DNA of 64,000 nucleotides, from the NCBI RefSeq assembly GCF_002563715.1, contig NZ_PDJJ01000001.1:558001-622000 (forward strand), read 5' to 3'. The notes under the pieces were generated by a model. That model was not told the origin of the DNA. It ran no database searches and was given only the letters and a program-made list of their open reading frames with translations. Both the position numbers and the translations under genes were made by a program. Positions 8,336 to 18,041 of this stretch are shown here, piece by piece. Origin of the DNA: Isoptericola jiangsuensis. Lineage in GTDB: Bacteria > Actinomycetota > Actinomycetes > Actinomycetales > Cellulomonadaceae. The stretch's first letter is position 1, and the number at the start of each line of letters is the position of its first letter.

Positions 8336-8448
8336 CGTCGGACGTCCTTGTCGGTCGGGAGCAGCGTTCACCCGCCACCCTCGCCGGTCGCAGGCCCGCG
8401 CGGACCCGTCCGAAACGGTTCAGTCGCCCCCGAGCCGCGGCCAGACCG

Positions 8449-8590
8449 GCGCTGACTCGCGCCGGAGAGCGCTGAGTCGGCGGGACCTGGGCTGACTCGC
8501 GAGTCAGCGCGGGTCGCGCCGAGTCAGCGCCGATCTGGTCGAGTCAGCGCATGGCTGGTCGAGTCAGCGCAGGTCCCGCCGAGTCAGCGC
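8449..8590. repeat. array of GAGTCAGCGC boxes with exact 20-bp period
   Basis: GAGTCAGCGC occurs at 8501, 8521, 8541, 8561 and 8581, exactly 20 bp apart, with 10 variable bases between copies. The first copy forms a perfect 18-bp palindrome with its mirror image (GCTGACTCGCGAGTCAGC from 8491). A further inverted copy lies at 8449-8458 and a variant (GCGCTGAGTC) near 8470. The array fills the space between the divergent mannanase and the small membrane protein. Two helical turns per box puts all copies on one DNA face, as in cooperative operator arrays. Function is inferred only. Confidence 0.7.
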
Positions 8591-8709
8591 ACACCCGGCC
8601 GCCCGGAGCTCCCAGGCTCGCCACAGGTCCGGCACAGCACCACCCCGGGTCCGTGCGATGTCCTGACTTTCGTCGACCGGACGTCCCGGTCCGCCGATCA
8701 GGAGGAACG

Positions 8710-9180
8710 ATGAGCCAGGAGCACCCCACCAGCCCCACCGTGCCGGCGGCCCCCGCCACCGCCGTCGGCCACGAGACCGACGGGGTGACGCAGGGGTCCG
8801 CCGGGGCCGACGCCGGTCAGCAGCAGTACGTCGCCCCTCCGGCGCCCGCGCAGCAGCCCTACGGTGCGGACCCGCACGCCTACGACCCGCAGCGCGCCGC
8901 CTACGACCAGCCCTACGCCTACCCGGCCGCGCAGGCCCCCACGCAGCACCCCGCCGGTCAGGAGCACCTGCCTGCGCGGTCCCGCCGGCTCTGGTCCACC
9001 ACCGTCGTCGCGATCGTCGCCGCCGTGAGCCTCGTGCTCGGTGGGCTCGTCGGTGCCGGCGCGGCCGTCTGGGGTGCCGCGGACTCCGGCCCGGGGAACT
9101 TCCAGCCGGGCGACGGCACCTTCCCGGGCGGCCAGTTCCCCGGCCAGGACTCCGGTACGTCGAACGGTTCCTCCCTCTGA
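8710..9180 (+). CDS. small Pro/Gln/Tyr-rich membrane protein of unknown function
   Basis: 156 aa from ATG 8710, with GGAGGA 4 nt upstream; the longer frame from 8551 runs back through the repeat array and is not credible. Residues 1-90 are low-complexity and cytoplasmic-looking, rich in Pro, Gln, Ala and Tyr (AQQPYGADPHAYDPQ). A single transmembrane helix follows (about 99-122), then a short external tail rich in Gly, Phe and Pro (FQPGDGTFPGGQFPGQ). The build resembles small actinobacterial envelope proteins with a disordered cytoplasmic arm. I do not recognise a family. Confidence 0.7.
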   Translation: MSQEHPTSPTVPAAPATAVGHETDGVTQGSAGADAGQQQYVAPPAPAQQPYGADPHAYDPQRAAYDQPYAYPAAQAPTQHPAGQEHLPARSRRLWSTTVVAIVAAVSLVLGGLVGAGAAVWGAADSGPGNFQPGDGTFPGGQFPGQDSGTSNGSSL

Positions 9181-9417
9181 CCTCGCCCGCCGCGTCGTCG
9201 CAGACCGGCTCGACCGGTCGTCGACCTTCCGGGCGTACCCGCCGTCGACCGTCTCCCCTCACCGCGCGACACGTGAGGAGCCCCGTCATCGGTGGACTCC
9301 CGTGCTGCAGCTTCTCGTCGATCAGCTCCTGGGGTGCGAGAAGCGACGACGCAGGTTACCCCCAGGGCGCACCTTCCCTGCCATCGGCGCGTGATGGGTG
9401 AGAAGGTGCACCCACGA
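9181..9417. other. non-coding stretch before the terminator and repeats
   Basis: I see no supported gene here. Short frames on both strands lack a start signal and family features. Together with 9418-9633 it makes a 450-bp intergenic region between the small membrane protein and the acsA 3' end. Confidence 0.6.
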
Positions 9418-9453
9418 CGAAGGGCCGGTGCCGACGATGGCACCGGCCCTTCG
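9418..9453. terminator. strong 15-bp hairpin terminator
   Basis: CGAAGGGCCGGTGCC (9418-9432) pairs perfectly with GGCACCGGCCCTTCG (9439-9453) around GACGAT. It would stop transcripts from acsA (minus) after the tandem repeats and from the small membrane-protein gene (plus). Confidence 0.8.
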
Positions 9454-9456
9454 GCC

Positions 9457-9633
9457 GCAGGCTCGCTCCGGTCAGTCCGCCAGGCTCGTGGGTCGGACTG
9501 ACCTGCACTCGCAGGCTCGCTCCGGTCAGTCCGCCAGGCTCGTGGGTCGGACTGACCTGCACTCGCAGGCTCGCTCCGGTCAGTCCGCCAGGCTCGTGGG
9601 TCGGACTGACCTGCACTCGCCGGCTCGCTCCGG

Positions 9634-9640
<7 letters not shown>
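9457..9640. repeat. 54-bp tandem repeats (three full copies plus a partial) fused to the acsA 3' end
   Basis: Copies start at 9457, 9511, 9565 and, partially, 9619. Each unit carries GGTCAGTCCG and, 14 bases later, its perfect complement CGGACTGACC, so each copy can fold into a 10-bp stem. The partial copy overlaps the acsA stop codon (TCA on + at 9634-9636), so the repeat seems to have arisen from the last codons of acsA. Because the elements alternate, neighbouring stems can pair in more than one way. It lies between the acsA stop and the terminator at 9418-9453, so it would be transcribed as acsA 3' UTR. Confidence 0.85.
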
Positions 9641-11643
<2,003 letters not shown>

Positions 11644-11741
11644 GCTGACCTCCGGGTGCGCATCGACTCTGGTGCACGCCCCCGTCACGACGTCGACGCG
11701 GGCGTCCGGGCACCCGCGCCGTGGCGGGTCCCGACCACCGG

Positions 11742-11772
11742 AGTCTAGACCCGACCTCGTGAGGCCGGTCAC
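11742..11772 (-). promoter_or_regulatory. acsA promoter with CRP-like box
   Basis: On the minus strand the box GTGA-CCGGCC-TCAC (11772-11759, preceded by T) fits the CRP/GlxR consensus TGTGA-N6-TCACA. A TAGACT -10 follows at 11747-11742. CRP-type control of acs is known in other bacteria including actinobacteria. Almost the same sequence block precedes hppA. Confidence 0.5.
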
Positions 11773-12106
11773 ATCGTCCGGCATTCGGCCGGACTGCTCG
11801 CAAACTCGTGGTGGGAACCGGCCGCAGCGCGCCCCTGCGCAGCACGCCGGGGCGCCAGCACCGCGGCGGCTACCAGGCGTCTCGTCCAAGCCGCTGCGAC
11901 GGGAGCAGGTCCGTCGTGGACCACGTCCCGGTCAGCGGATCCTCTACGGGGGACCTCGATGACGTGGGTACCGCCGCGGCGCTGTTGCTCCTCCATGACA
12001 GCCCGGCCCGGGTGCCGTCGCAACCGCGGGGAGCGCCGCCCGGCGACCTTGCACAACGTGTTCTAGCGGTGTTCGAAGCCGTCTCGGACGTCGGCGGACA
12101 GCCCGG
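11773..12106. other. non-coding stretch between acsA promoter and HAD gene
   Basis: About 330 bp without a supported gene. A plus-strand frame encodes a fragment reading GDLDDVGTAAALLLLHDSP, but it lacks a start signal and runs antisense into the HAD gene, so I do not call it. A decayed gene remnant is possible. Confidence 0.5.
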
Positions 12107-12943
12107 TCATTCCCGACGCCGACGCGCCCCGCGCCACACCAGCCACCCCACCACCGCGGCGACGACCAGCGTGGCGACGGCCGCCGTCGGCCCGGGCCGC
12201 AGCCGCGGCCGCAGCGCCACGGGCCGGCTGAAGGACAGCGTCCCCCAGCCGTTCTCCACCGCCATCCGGCGCAGCGCCCGGTCCGGGTTGACGGCGAACC
12301 CGTGCCCGACGGCGGCGAGCATCGGCGCGTCCGTCATCGAGTCCGAGTACGCGTAGCAGCGCTGCAGGTCGTAGCCGCGCGCGGCCGCGATCTCCCGCAT
12401 CGCCGCCGCCTTGTTCTCCCCGTAGGCGTAGAAGTCGATCCGTCCGGTGAAGCGGCCGTCGACGATCTCCATGCGGGTCGCGACCACGTGGTCCGCACCG
12501 AGCATCGCCGCGATGGGCTCGACCAGCTCGGTGCTCGACGCGGACACGACGACGACGTCGTGCCCCTGCTCGTGGTGCTGCGCGATGAGGTCGACGGCCT
12601 CGGCGTACACCACGGGGTCGATGTGCTCGTGGAGGGTCTCGGTGACGATCCGGCGCACCTTCGCGGCGTCCCACCCCGTCGAGAGCTCGGACAGGTGCTG
12701 TCGCATCCGCTCGGTCTGCACGGCGTCCGCCGACCCGACGTGGAACAGGAAGTACGCGTACGCGCTGCGCAGGACGTCGCCGCGCGTGAGGAGACCGCCC
12801 GAGAGGAACGGCTTGGAGAACGCCGCCGACGAGCTCGTCGCGATGATGGTCTTGTCCAGGTCGAAGAACGCCGCCACCCGCCGTCCGGCGCGGCTCGGGG
12901 TGGTACCCGGCTGCGGCGACGGGTCCTGGGGCGAGACGCTCAC
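12107..12943 (-). CDS. HAD-IB phosphatase (SerB-like) with C-terminal membrane helix
   Basis: 278 aa from ATG 12943. Motif I is AFFDLDKTII near residue 30, motif II is VVVSASS, and motif III/IV is KAAAMREIAA...CYAYSDSMTDAPML, the layout of subfamily IB phosphatases related to phosphoserine phosphatase. The last ~35 residues hold a transmembrane helix (AAVATLVVAAVVGWLVW) and a basic tail, so the enzyme may sit at the membrane. It is divergent from ssd and the tad genes, the same arrangement as the SerB-like gene next to ssd in mycobacteria. Substrate unknown. Confidence 0.88.
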   Translation of the reverse strand: MSVSPQDPSPQPGTTPSRAGRRVAAFFDLDKTIIATSSSAAFSKPFLSGGLLTRGDVLRSAYAYFLFHVGSADAVQTERMRQHLSELSTGWDAAKVRRIVTETLHEHIDPVVYAEAVDLIAQHHEQGHDVVVVSASSTELVEPIAAMLGADHVVATRMEIVDGRFTGRIDFYAYGENKAAAMREIAAARGYDLQRCYAYSDSMTDAPMLAAVGHGFAVNPDRALRRMAVENGWGTLSFSRPVALRPRLRPGPTAAVATLVVAAVVGWLVWRGARRRRE

Positions 12944-13068
12944 AGGGGGAGCCTAACGGGCGCCGGCCGTTCGACCAGCACGTCCGTCGGCCGTCCCCAG
13001 GGAGCCGTCGTCCACAACCGGCGCCGACGGCGGCTCGGCGGACCGGCCGGGTCGTCCACGGTGTCGCC

Positions 13069-13959
13069 ATGACCGCACCGCCCGACCTCCCGTCCGCCGC
13101 CCCCGACGGCCCGCCCCGCCCCGCCCGGCTCGTGGCGGTCGTGGGAGCCTGCGGCGGTGCGGGCGCCAGCGTGCTCGCCGCCGCGCTCGCCCGCGCCTGG
13201 CGGCGTCACGGACCCGGCACCACCCTCGTCGACCTCGACGTGCCCGGCGCCGGCGTCGAGGTCCTCCTGGGCACGGAGGACGAGCGCGGCTCCCGCTGGA
13301 CCGACCTCGACGGCGCGCGCGGCACCGTCGACGGCGCCGCTCTGCTCGCCACCCTGCCCCGCTGGGGAGCGGTCCCCGTGCTGTCCGCCAGCCGCCACGA
13401 CCCGCGGCCGCCCGCCGACGACGTCGTCCTCGACACCACGACGGCGCTGCTCCGCGCCGGCCAGCGCCTCGTCCTCGACGTGCCCCGCCCGCCCGCCTGG
13501 ACGCCCGCGACCCGCTCGCTGCTCGCCGCCGCCGACGACGTCGTCCTCGTCGTGCCGCTCACCGTGCCCGGCGCCGCCGGGGCCGCCGCCGTGACGACGC
13601 TCCTCGCCGCGGCCGGGGCGCGCAGCCCGCTGGTCGTCGCCCGTGGACCGGCCCCCGGCCGCGTCGACCCCGGCGCGCTGGGGCAGGTGCTCGGCCGGCC
13701 GGTCGACGTCGTCGTGCGCTGGGACGCCGGGGTCGCGACGGCCGTCGAGCACGGCGCCGGCCCGGTGCCCGCCCGCCGGGGACGGCTGCACCGTGCCGTG
13801 ACGACCCTCGCGGGCCTCGTCGACCGCACCGTCGTCCCGGTCGTGCCCGCCGAACGGGCCGCGGGCGTGCGCCCGGCCGGACGGATCGGCCGCGCCGGGC
13901 GGGCCGGCGGTCCCGGGCATGCCGCCGACGCCTGGCCGGCCGCGGGAGGCGTCGCATGA
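13069..13959 (+). CDS. ssd: Ssd/CpaE-like septum-site/pilus-assembly P-loop protein
   Basis: 296 aa from ATG 13069. LVAVVGACGGAGASVLAAALA near residue 23 is a deviant P-loop lacking the usual Lys pair (GACGGAGAS in place of GKGGVGKT), and TTLVDLDVPGAGVEVLL follows as in MinD/ParA relatives. This is the actinobacterial Ssd family, which in mycobacteria affects septum formation and sits at the head of the tad locus. The receiver-like N-terminal domain of CpaE proteins is missing. A CACGGT -10 six bases before the ATG suggests leaderless transcription. The stop overlaps tadA by ATGA. Confidence 0.8.
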   Translation: MTAPPDLPSAAPDGPPRPARLVAVVGACGGAGASVLAAALARAWRRHGPGTTLVDLDVPGAGVEVLLGTEDERGSRWTDLDGARGTVDGAALLATLPRWGAVPVLSASRHDPRPPADDVVLDTTTALLRAGQRLVLDVPRPPAWTPATRSLLAAADDVVLVVPLTVPGAAGAAAVTTLLAAAGARSPLVVARGPAPGRVDPGALGQVLGRPVDVVVRWDAGVATAVEHGAGPVPARRGRLHRAVTTLAGLVDRTVVPVVPAERAAGVRPAGRIGRAGRAGGPGHAADAWPAAGGVA

Positions 13960-15113
13960 ACGGCCTCGACCCCGGCCTGCTCGACGGCGTCCGCTCCCGG
14001 CTCTCCGCCGCCGGCGGCCTGCCCGACGACCGGGCGCTCGCCACGGCGCTGCGCGCCAGCGGGCGCGTGCTCGGCACCGAGGCGATCGCCGACCTCACCC
14101 GCGCGGCGCGCGCGGAGCTGACCGGCGCCGGACCGCTCCAGGCGCTGCTCGAGGTCCCGGGCGTCACGGACGTGCTCGTCAACGGACCCGGCGAGGTCTG
14201 GGTGGACCAGGGCGCCGGCCTGCGCCGGGTCGACGTCGACCTCGGCGGCCCGGGCGAGCTCCGGGCCCTCGCCGCCCGCATGGCCGCCCTGGCCGGCCAG
14301 CGTCTCGACGACGCCAGCCCCGTCGTGGACGCCCGCCTCCCCGACGGGACGCGCCTGCACGCCGCGGTCGAGCCCGTCGCGCCCGCCGGGGCGGTCATCG
14401 CGCTGCGCGTCCTGCGTCAGGCGGTGCTCGACCTGCCCGCCCTGGTCGCGGGCGGTGGCGTGCCCACGCCCTGGCTCCCGCTGCTCACGGGTCTCGTGCA
14501 CCGGCGGGCCAACGTGCTCGTCACGGGCGGCACCGGCACCGGCAAGACCACCCTGCTCGCGGCCCTCGTCGGGCTCGTACCCACCGACGAACGCGTCCTC
14601 ACGGTGGAGGAGGCGCGCGAGCTCGCCCCCGTGCACCCGCACGTCGTGCCGCTCACCGCGCGGCGCCCCAACGTCGAGGGCGTCGGCGAGGTCACCCTGA
14701 GCGACCTCGTCCGGGGCGCGCTGCGGATGCGTCCCGACCGGATCGTCGTCGGGGAGTGCCGCGGCGCGGAGGTGCGCGAGCTCCTGCTCGCCCTCAACAC
14801 CGGGCACGACGGCGGCATGGCGACCCTGCACGCCAACGCCGCCGAGCACGTCCCCGCGCGGCTGGAGGCCCTCGGCGCGCTCGCCGGCATGCCCCGCGAG
14901 GCCGTCGCCGCCCAGGCCGCCGCGGCGCTCGACGTGGTGCTGCACCTGCGCCGGCACCGCGGGCGCCGGTTCGTCGCCCAGGTCGCCACCGTGGGCGCCG
15001 CGTCGGCGACCGGCCTCACGGTCGAGGTGGCCGCGGACTGGGACGGCACCCCGGGGGCCGAGCCCCGCACCGCGCCCGGCTGGGACCGCCTGCAGGACCG
15101 GTGGGCCCGATGA
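13956..15113 (+). CDS. tadA: TadA/CpaF-type secretion ATPase
   Basis: 385 aa. A CpaF-like N-terminal domain (DLTRAARAELTGAGPLQALL, VTDVLVNGPGEVWV) precedes the ATPase core: Walker A GGTGTGKTT near residue 190, Asp-box region VLTVEEARELAP, Walker B RPDRIVVGECRGAEVRELLL and the His box ATLHANAAEH. It would power Flp-pilus or type II-like secretion from the inner membrane face. It overlaps ssd (ATGA) and tadB (ATGA), so it is in one operon with them. Confidence 0.93.
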   Translation: MNGLDPGLLDGVRSRLSAAGGLPDDRALATALRASGRVLGTEAIADLTRAARAELTGAGPLQALLEVPGVTDVLVNGPGEVWVDQGAGLRRVDVDLGGPGELRALAARMAALAGQRLDDASPVVDARLPDGTRLHAAVEPVAPAGAVIALRVLRQAVLDLPALVAGGGVPTPWLPLLTGLVHRRANVLVTGGTGTGKTTLLAALVGLVPTDERVLTVEEARELAPVHPHVVPLTARRPNVEGVGEVTLSDLVRGALRMRPDRIVVGECRGAEVRELLLALNTGHDGGMATLHANAAEHVPARLEALGALAGMPREAVAAQAAAALDVVLHLRRHRGRRFVAQVATVGAASATGLTVEVAADWDGTPGAEPRTAPGWDRLQDRWAR

Positions 15114-15745
15114 CCGCCTGGGTCGGGGTCTGGACGGCGCTCGCGCTGTGGTGCGTCACCCGTCGCGGTGGGCGAGCGCCCGCCCGGGCCGGACGGGCGA
15201 CCGGACGCCCGGCGAGCCCGTGGCGACGGCGCGGCGCCACGGACGTGGTCCGCGTCCGGGTGGTCGTGGCACAGGTCGTGGCGTCCCTGCGGGCCGGCAC
15301 CCCGCCGGGCGCGGCGTGGACCCGCGTCGCCGGGGTCCCGGCCGGACCCGACGGGGTCCCCGACCGCGCGGCGCTCGCCGACGTCCTCGGCGGGGCCGCA
15401 CCGGCTGCCGCCGTCGTCGCCGCCGCCCGGCTCGCCCGCGACGTCGGCGCACCGCCCGCCCGGGTGCTGGAGGCCGTGGGCACGGCCCTCGCCGCCGAGG
15501 CGGAGGCCGAGGCCGACCGGGCGGCGGCGTTCGCCGGACCGCAGGCCACCGCCCGCGTGCTGCTGTGGCTGCCCGTCCTCGGGCTGGCGCTCGGGACCGC
15601 GCTCGGCGCCGACCCGTGGCGCACCGCCACCGACGGCGGCGCCGGGACGGCCGCCGTCGTGACCGGGGCCGTGGCGCTCGCGGCGGGACGCTGGTGGTCG
15701 CGGCGGCTCGTCGACGTCGCCCGGCGCGCCGGGGGTACCGCATGA
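15110..15745 (+). CDS. tadB: TadB-like inner-membrane pilus assembly protein
   Basis: 211 aa from ATG 15110, overlapping tadA by 4 bp. After an N-terminal hydrophobic helix comes a T2SSF-type helical domain (VVAQVVASLRAGTPPGAAW, RDVGAPPARVLEAVGTALAAEAEAEADR). It then has two C-terminal membrane segments (ARVLLWLPVLGLALGTAL and TAAVVTGAVALAAG). It is shorter than typical TadB (~300 aa), as is usual for the actinobacterial set. It should form the membrane platform with TadC. Confidence 0.8.
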   Translation: MTAWVGVWTALALWCVTRRGGRAPARAGRATGRPASPWRRRGATDVVRVRVVVAQVVASLRAGTPPGAAWTRVAGVPAGPDGVPDRAALADVLGGAAPAAAVVAAARLARDVGAPPARVLEAVGTALAAEAEAEADRAAAFAGPQATARVLLWLPVLGLALGTALGADPWRTATDGGAGTAAVVTGAVALAAGRWWSRRLVDVARRAGGTA

Positions 15746-15783
15746 ACCCGGGCCGCGTCCCCGGCGTGGGAGGGGTGTCGTGA
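15742..15783 (+). other. 13-codon mini-ORF bridging tadB and tadC
   Basis: ATG 15742 overlaps the tadB stop (ATGA) and its own TGA (15781-15783) overlaps the tadC GTG start (GTGA). The predicted peptide is MNPGRVPGVGGVS; tadC itself begins MNPP. The chain of overlaps would carry ribosomes from tadB to tadC. Confidence 0.35.
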
Positions 15784-16364
15784 ACCCGCCGGCGCTGACC
15801 GTCGTCGTGGGCCTGACCGCCCTGGCCGGGCTCGCCCCCTGGTGGTGGCCCGCGCACCGGACCACGGTGCGGACCGTCCGCCTCGCCGCGCCGCCCCCCG
15901 CCGCGGCCGGCCCGGACGCGGACGGGAGCCCTGTGGACGTCACCGTCCAGCTCGAGCTCGTCGCCGCCGCCGTGCGGGCCGGTGCCGGGCTGGCTCGCGC
16001 GCTGGAGGCGACCGGGCACGCCGTCGGCGGCCCCGACGGCCGGGTGCTGAGCGTCGTCGCCGCCGGGCTGCGGCTCGGCGCGTCGTGGGACGCCGCCTGG
16101 GCGGGCAGCGGCTGCCCCGACCGTCTGCACCCGGTGCGCGACGCCCTGCGGCAGGCCTGGCAGGAGGGCGCCGCCCCCGGCGAGGCGCTGCGCGCCGCCG
16201 CCGACGACGTCCGCCAGGAACGGCGCGCCGCCGTCCGGGCCGCGGCCGCCCGGCTGGGCGTCCGGCTCGTGCTGCCCCTGGGCGCCTGCTACCTGCCGGC
16301 CTTCGTCCTGCTCGGGCTCACGCCCGTGCTGCTGTCCCTCGGCCTGGACCTGCTGTCCGGCTGA
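15780..16364 (+). CDS. tadC: TadC-like inner-membrane pilus assembly protein
   Basis: 194 aa from GTG 15780 (GGGAGGGG upstream). T2SSF domain: VTVQLELVAAAVRAGAGLARALEATG, then GEALRAAADDVRQERRAAVRAAAARLGVRLVLPLGACYLPAFVLLGL, with a hydrophobic C-terminus. It is the partner of TadB in the assembly platform. A mini-ORF links it to tadB. An 86-bp gap with its own ribosome site (GGAGGAACC) separates it from the pilin gene, which is expected to need higher expression. Confidence 0.82.
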   Translation: MNPPALTVVVGLTALAGLAPWWWPAHRTTVRTVRLAAPPPAAAGPDADGSPVDVTVQLELVAAAVRAGAGLARALEATGHAVGGPDGRVLSVVAAGLRLGASWDAAWAGSGCPDRLHPVRDALRQAWQEGAAPGEALRAAADDVRQERRAAVRAAAARLGVRLVLPLGACYLPAFVLLGLTPVLLSLGLDLLSG

Positions 16365-16450
16365 CCGCCGTCGCCCCACGGGGCGCCACCGGTGCGGCCG
16401 TCCGGCCGCACCGCCACCCGGGCCACGGCCCGACACCCTCCGGAGGAACC

Positions 16451-16726
16451 ATGCACACCATCACCGCCGCTCGCCTGGACCCGCACCCCGCCTCGCACGG
16501 TGCGGACGTCCCCGGCGCGGACGTCGTCGTGCCCGAGCCGCCCGCGCCGGACGCCGCCGCGCCGGACCGCGTGCCGCTCGACCCCGAGTCCGGGCTCGCC
16601 ACCGCCGAGTACGCCATCGCCACGATCGCCGCCGTCGGGTTCGCCGGGCTGCTCATCCTCGTGCTCAAGAGCGACACCGTGCGCGGCCTGCTGGAGAGCA
16701 TCATCACGTCGGCCCTGTCCGTATGA
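16451..16726 (+). CDS. Flp-type pilin (DUF4244 family)
   Basis: 91 aa from ATG 16451, RBS GGAGGAACC. A long acidic leader of about 55 residues ends in DPESGLATAEYAI. The Gly followed by a hydrophobic stretch with Glu at the +5-like position is the prepilin-peptidase pattern of Flp/TadE proteins. The mature part is one membrane helix plus a short tail (about 40 residues). A leader this long is unusual compared with classical Flp pilins. No prepilin peptidase gene is in the window. It overlaps tadE (ATGA). Confidence 0.8.
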   Translation: MHTITAARLDPHPASHGADVPGADVVVPEPPAPDAAAPDRVPLDPESGLATAEYAIATIAAVGFAGLLILVLKSDTVRGLLESIITSALSV

Positions 16727-17070
16727 GCCGTCGCGACCGGGAACGCGGGTCCGTCACGGCCGAGCTCGCCGTCGGGACGCCCGTCGTCGTGCTGCTCCTG
16801 GTCGCCGTCCTGACGCTCGTCGCCGCGTCCGCCGCGCAGCTGCGCGCGGCGGACGCGGCGCGGGCCGGGGCACGCCTCGTCGCCGTCGGCGAGGACGACG
16901 CCGCGGTCCGGGCCGCCGTCGCCCGGGTCGGCGGCGCGGACGCCACCACGCAGGTCGTCGACGAGGGGGAGTGGGTGCGGGTCGTCGTCACCCGGCCCCT
17001 GGCCGGTGGCTGGCTCGCCGGGCTGCCGCTCACCGCCGACGCCGAGGCCGTCGCCTGGGTGGAGCCGTGA
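16723..17070 (+). CDS. TadE-like pseudopilin
   Basis: 115 aa. The N-terminus RDRERGSVTAELAVGTPVVVLLL contains the TadE signature (basic leader, G/S, then xTAEL with Glu +5) and a single membrane helix. The short external part (ADAARAGARLVAVGEDDAAV) has the alternation typical of actinobacterial TadE. It likely forms part of the pilus base or tip. It overlaps both neighbours by 4 bp. Confidence 0.85.
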   Translation: MSRRDRERGSVTAELAVGTPVVVLLLVAVLTLVAASAAQLRAADAARAGARLVAVGEDDAAVRAAVARVGGADATTQVVDEGEWVRVVVTRPLAGGWLAGLPLTADAEAVAWVEP

Positions 17071-17462
17071 GGGGCGTGGCCCGGCACCACGGCGCCGAGC
17101 GGGGCGCGGGCACCGTGCTCCTGCTCGGCGTCGTCGCCGTCGTGCTGCTGTGCTTCCTCGGGCTGGCGGCGCTCGGAGCCGCCCAGCACGCCCGCGCCCG
17201 GGCGCAGTCCGCCGCCGACCTCGCGGCCCTCGCCGCCGCGACGGCGGCCCGCAGCGGTCTGGACGCGTGCACGACGGCGTCCGCGGTCACGCGGCGCAAC
17301 GGCGGGGAACAGGCCGACTGCCTGCCCGGCCCGGGCGGGACCGTCACCGTGACGGTCGTCGTGCCGGTGCGCGGACCCGCCCTGCCCGGCGCCGGTCAGG
17401 GCGCCGTCGCGCGAGCCCGCGCGGGCCCCGACCCGGACGTCGTCAGCGGGTCGGCGGGGTGA
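17067..17462 (+). CDS. TadG/Rv3654c-like helicase-adjacent secretion protein
   Basis: 131 aa from GTG 17067 (GTGA overlap with tadE). It begins ERGAGTVLLLGVVAVVLLCFLGL, a TadE/G-like membrane anchor, then ARAQSAADLAALAAATAA, the pattern of the Rv3654c family (flp pilus-assembly TadG-like N-terminal region, DUF4134/TadE-like). Two Cys residues in the external part (DACTTA, ADCLPG) may form a disulfide. Last gene of the tad operon. Its 3' end overlaps the convergent membrane-protein gene by 20 bp. Confidence 0.78.
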   Translation: MRGVARHHGAERGAGTVLLLGVVAVVLLCFLGLAALGAAQHARARAQSAADLAALAAATAARSGLDACTTASAVTRRNGGEQADCLPGPGGTVTVTVVVPVRGPALPGAGQGAVARARAGPDPDVVSGSAG

Positions 17463-17847
17463 TCCCGTCCGTCGGGTCGGCGGCGCGCGTCACGGGGTCG
17501 GTGAAGGTCGCGCCACCGGCGGACGCCGCGGGCTCGAGGGACGCGTCCTCGGTCGCGCCCTCGCCGCGCCGCGCCGCGAGCACCGCGCGGACCGCGTTCA
17601 CGACCACGAGCACGGGCAGCGCGAACACGTACCAGGCGATCCAGTACTCCGCCGGGAGGAAGAGGTAGAGGTAGGCCCCGTACCCGAGCATCGCCACGCC
17701 CAGGAGGACGCCGAGGAGCCGCCGTCCCGCGGACAGCGCGCCGGTCACGGCCGACGCGACGATCGACAGCAGACCGGACACCACCAGCGCGACGGTGTAC
17801 GTCGCGTAGGTGGGGTCGATCTCGAACAGCTCAGGCAGGTACCACAT
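17443..17847 (-). CDS. small integral membrane protein, unknown function
   Basis: 134 aa from ATG 17847, chosen for the AAGGACG upstream. Three or four hydrophobic segments (YTVALVVSGLLSIVASAV, RLLGVLLGVAMLGYGAYLYLFL, WYVFALPVLVVVNAVRAVLA) are followed by a soluble, acidic C-terminal tail. I do not recognise a family. It is preceded by an A+T-rich promoter region (17900-17929) and stands alone. Confidence 0.7.
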   Translation of the reverse strand: MWYLPELFEIDPTYATYTVALVVSGLLSIVASAVTGALSAGRRLLGVLLGVAMLGYGAYLYLFLPAEYWIAWYVFALPVLVVVNAVRAVLAARRGEGATEDASLEPAASAGGATFTDPVTRAADPTDGITPPTR

Positions 17848-17899
17848 CGTGAACGTCCTTCGGTTGCGGGGAGGCCCTCCGAAGGGGAGGGGCCGCCGC

Positions 17900-17929
17900 A
17901 AAATACCGCCAATCGGACACCCGTGAAAA
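17900..17929 (-). promoter_or_regulatory. promoter of the small membrane-protein gene
   Basis: On the minus strand TTTTCA (17929-17924), 18 bp, TATTTT (17905-17900). The 17895-17945 stretch is clearly A+T-rich for this genome. The untranslated leader to ATG 17847 is about 45 nt and can form a GGCCCTCC/GGAGGGGCC stem. Confidence 0.4.
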
Positions 17930-18041
17930 GAGGAGGCAAAGAATTGGCCGGACGTTCACCGACCGTCGTCCGCGCGTTCCCCTGCCGGTGGGCGCCCGGC
18001 GCGCCCCCGTGCGGAGGTGCGCGCCGGGCCGCCGTCCCGGC

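Noticed and set aside
5493-8378. 961-codon minus-strand frame spanning the binding protein and mannanase
   Set aside because: It is a shadow of the mannanase in another frame and of the binding protein on the other strand; no motif supports it.
8501-8590. CRISPR-like or plasmid iteron array
   Set aside because: Repeats are only 10 bp with 10-bp gaps, and there is no replication initiator or cas gene nearby; operator array fits better.
11808-12356. Plus-strand frame between acsA and the HAD gene
   Set aside because: Weakly protein-like in the middle, but no start signal, and half of it is antisense to the HAD gene.
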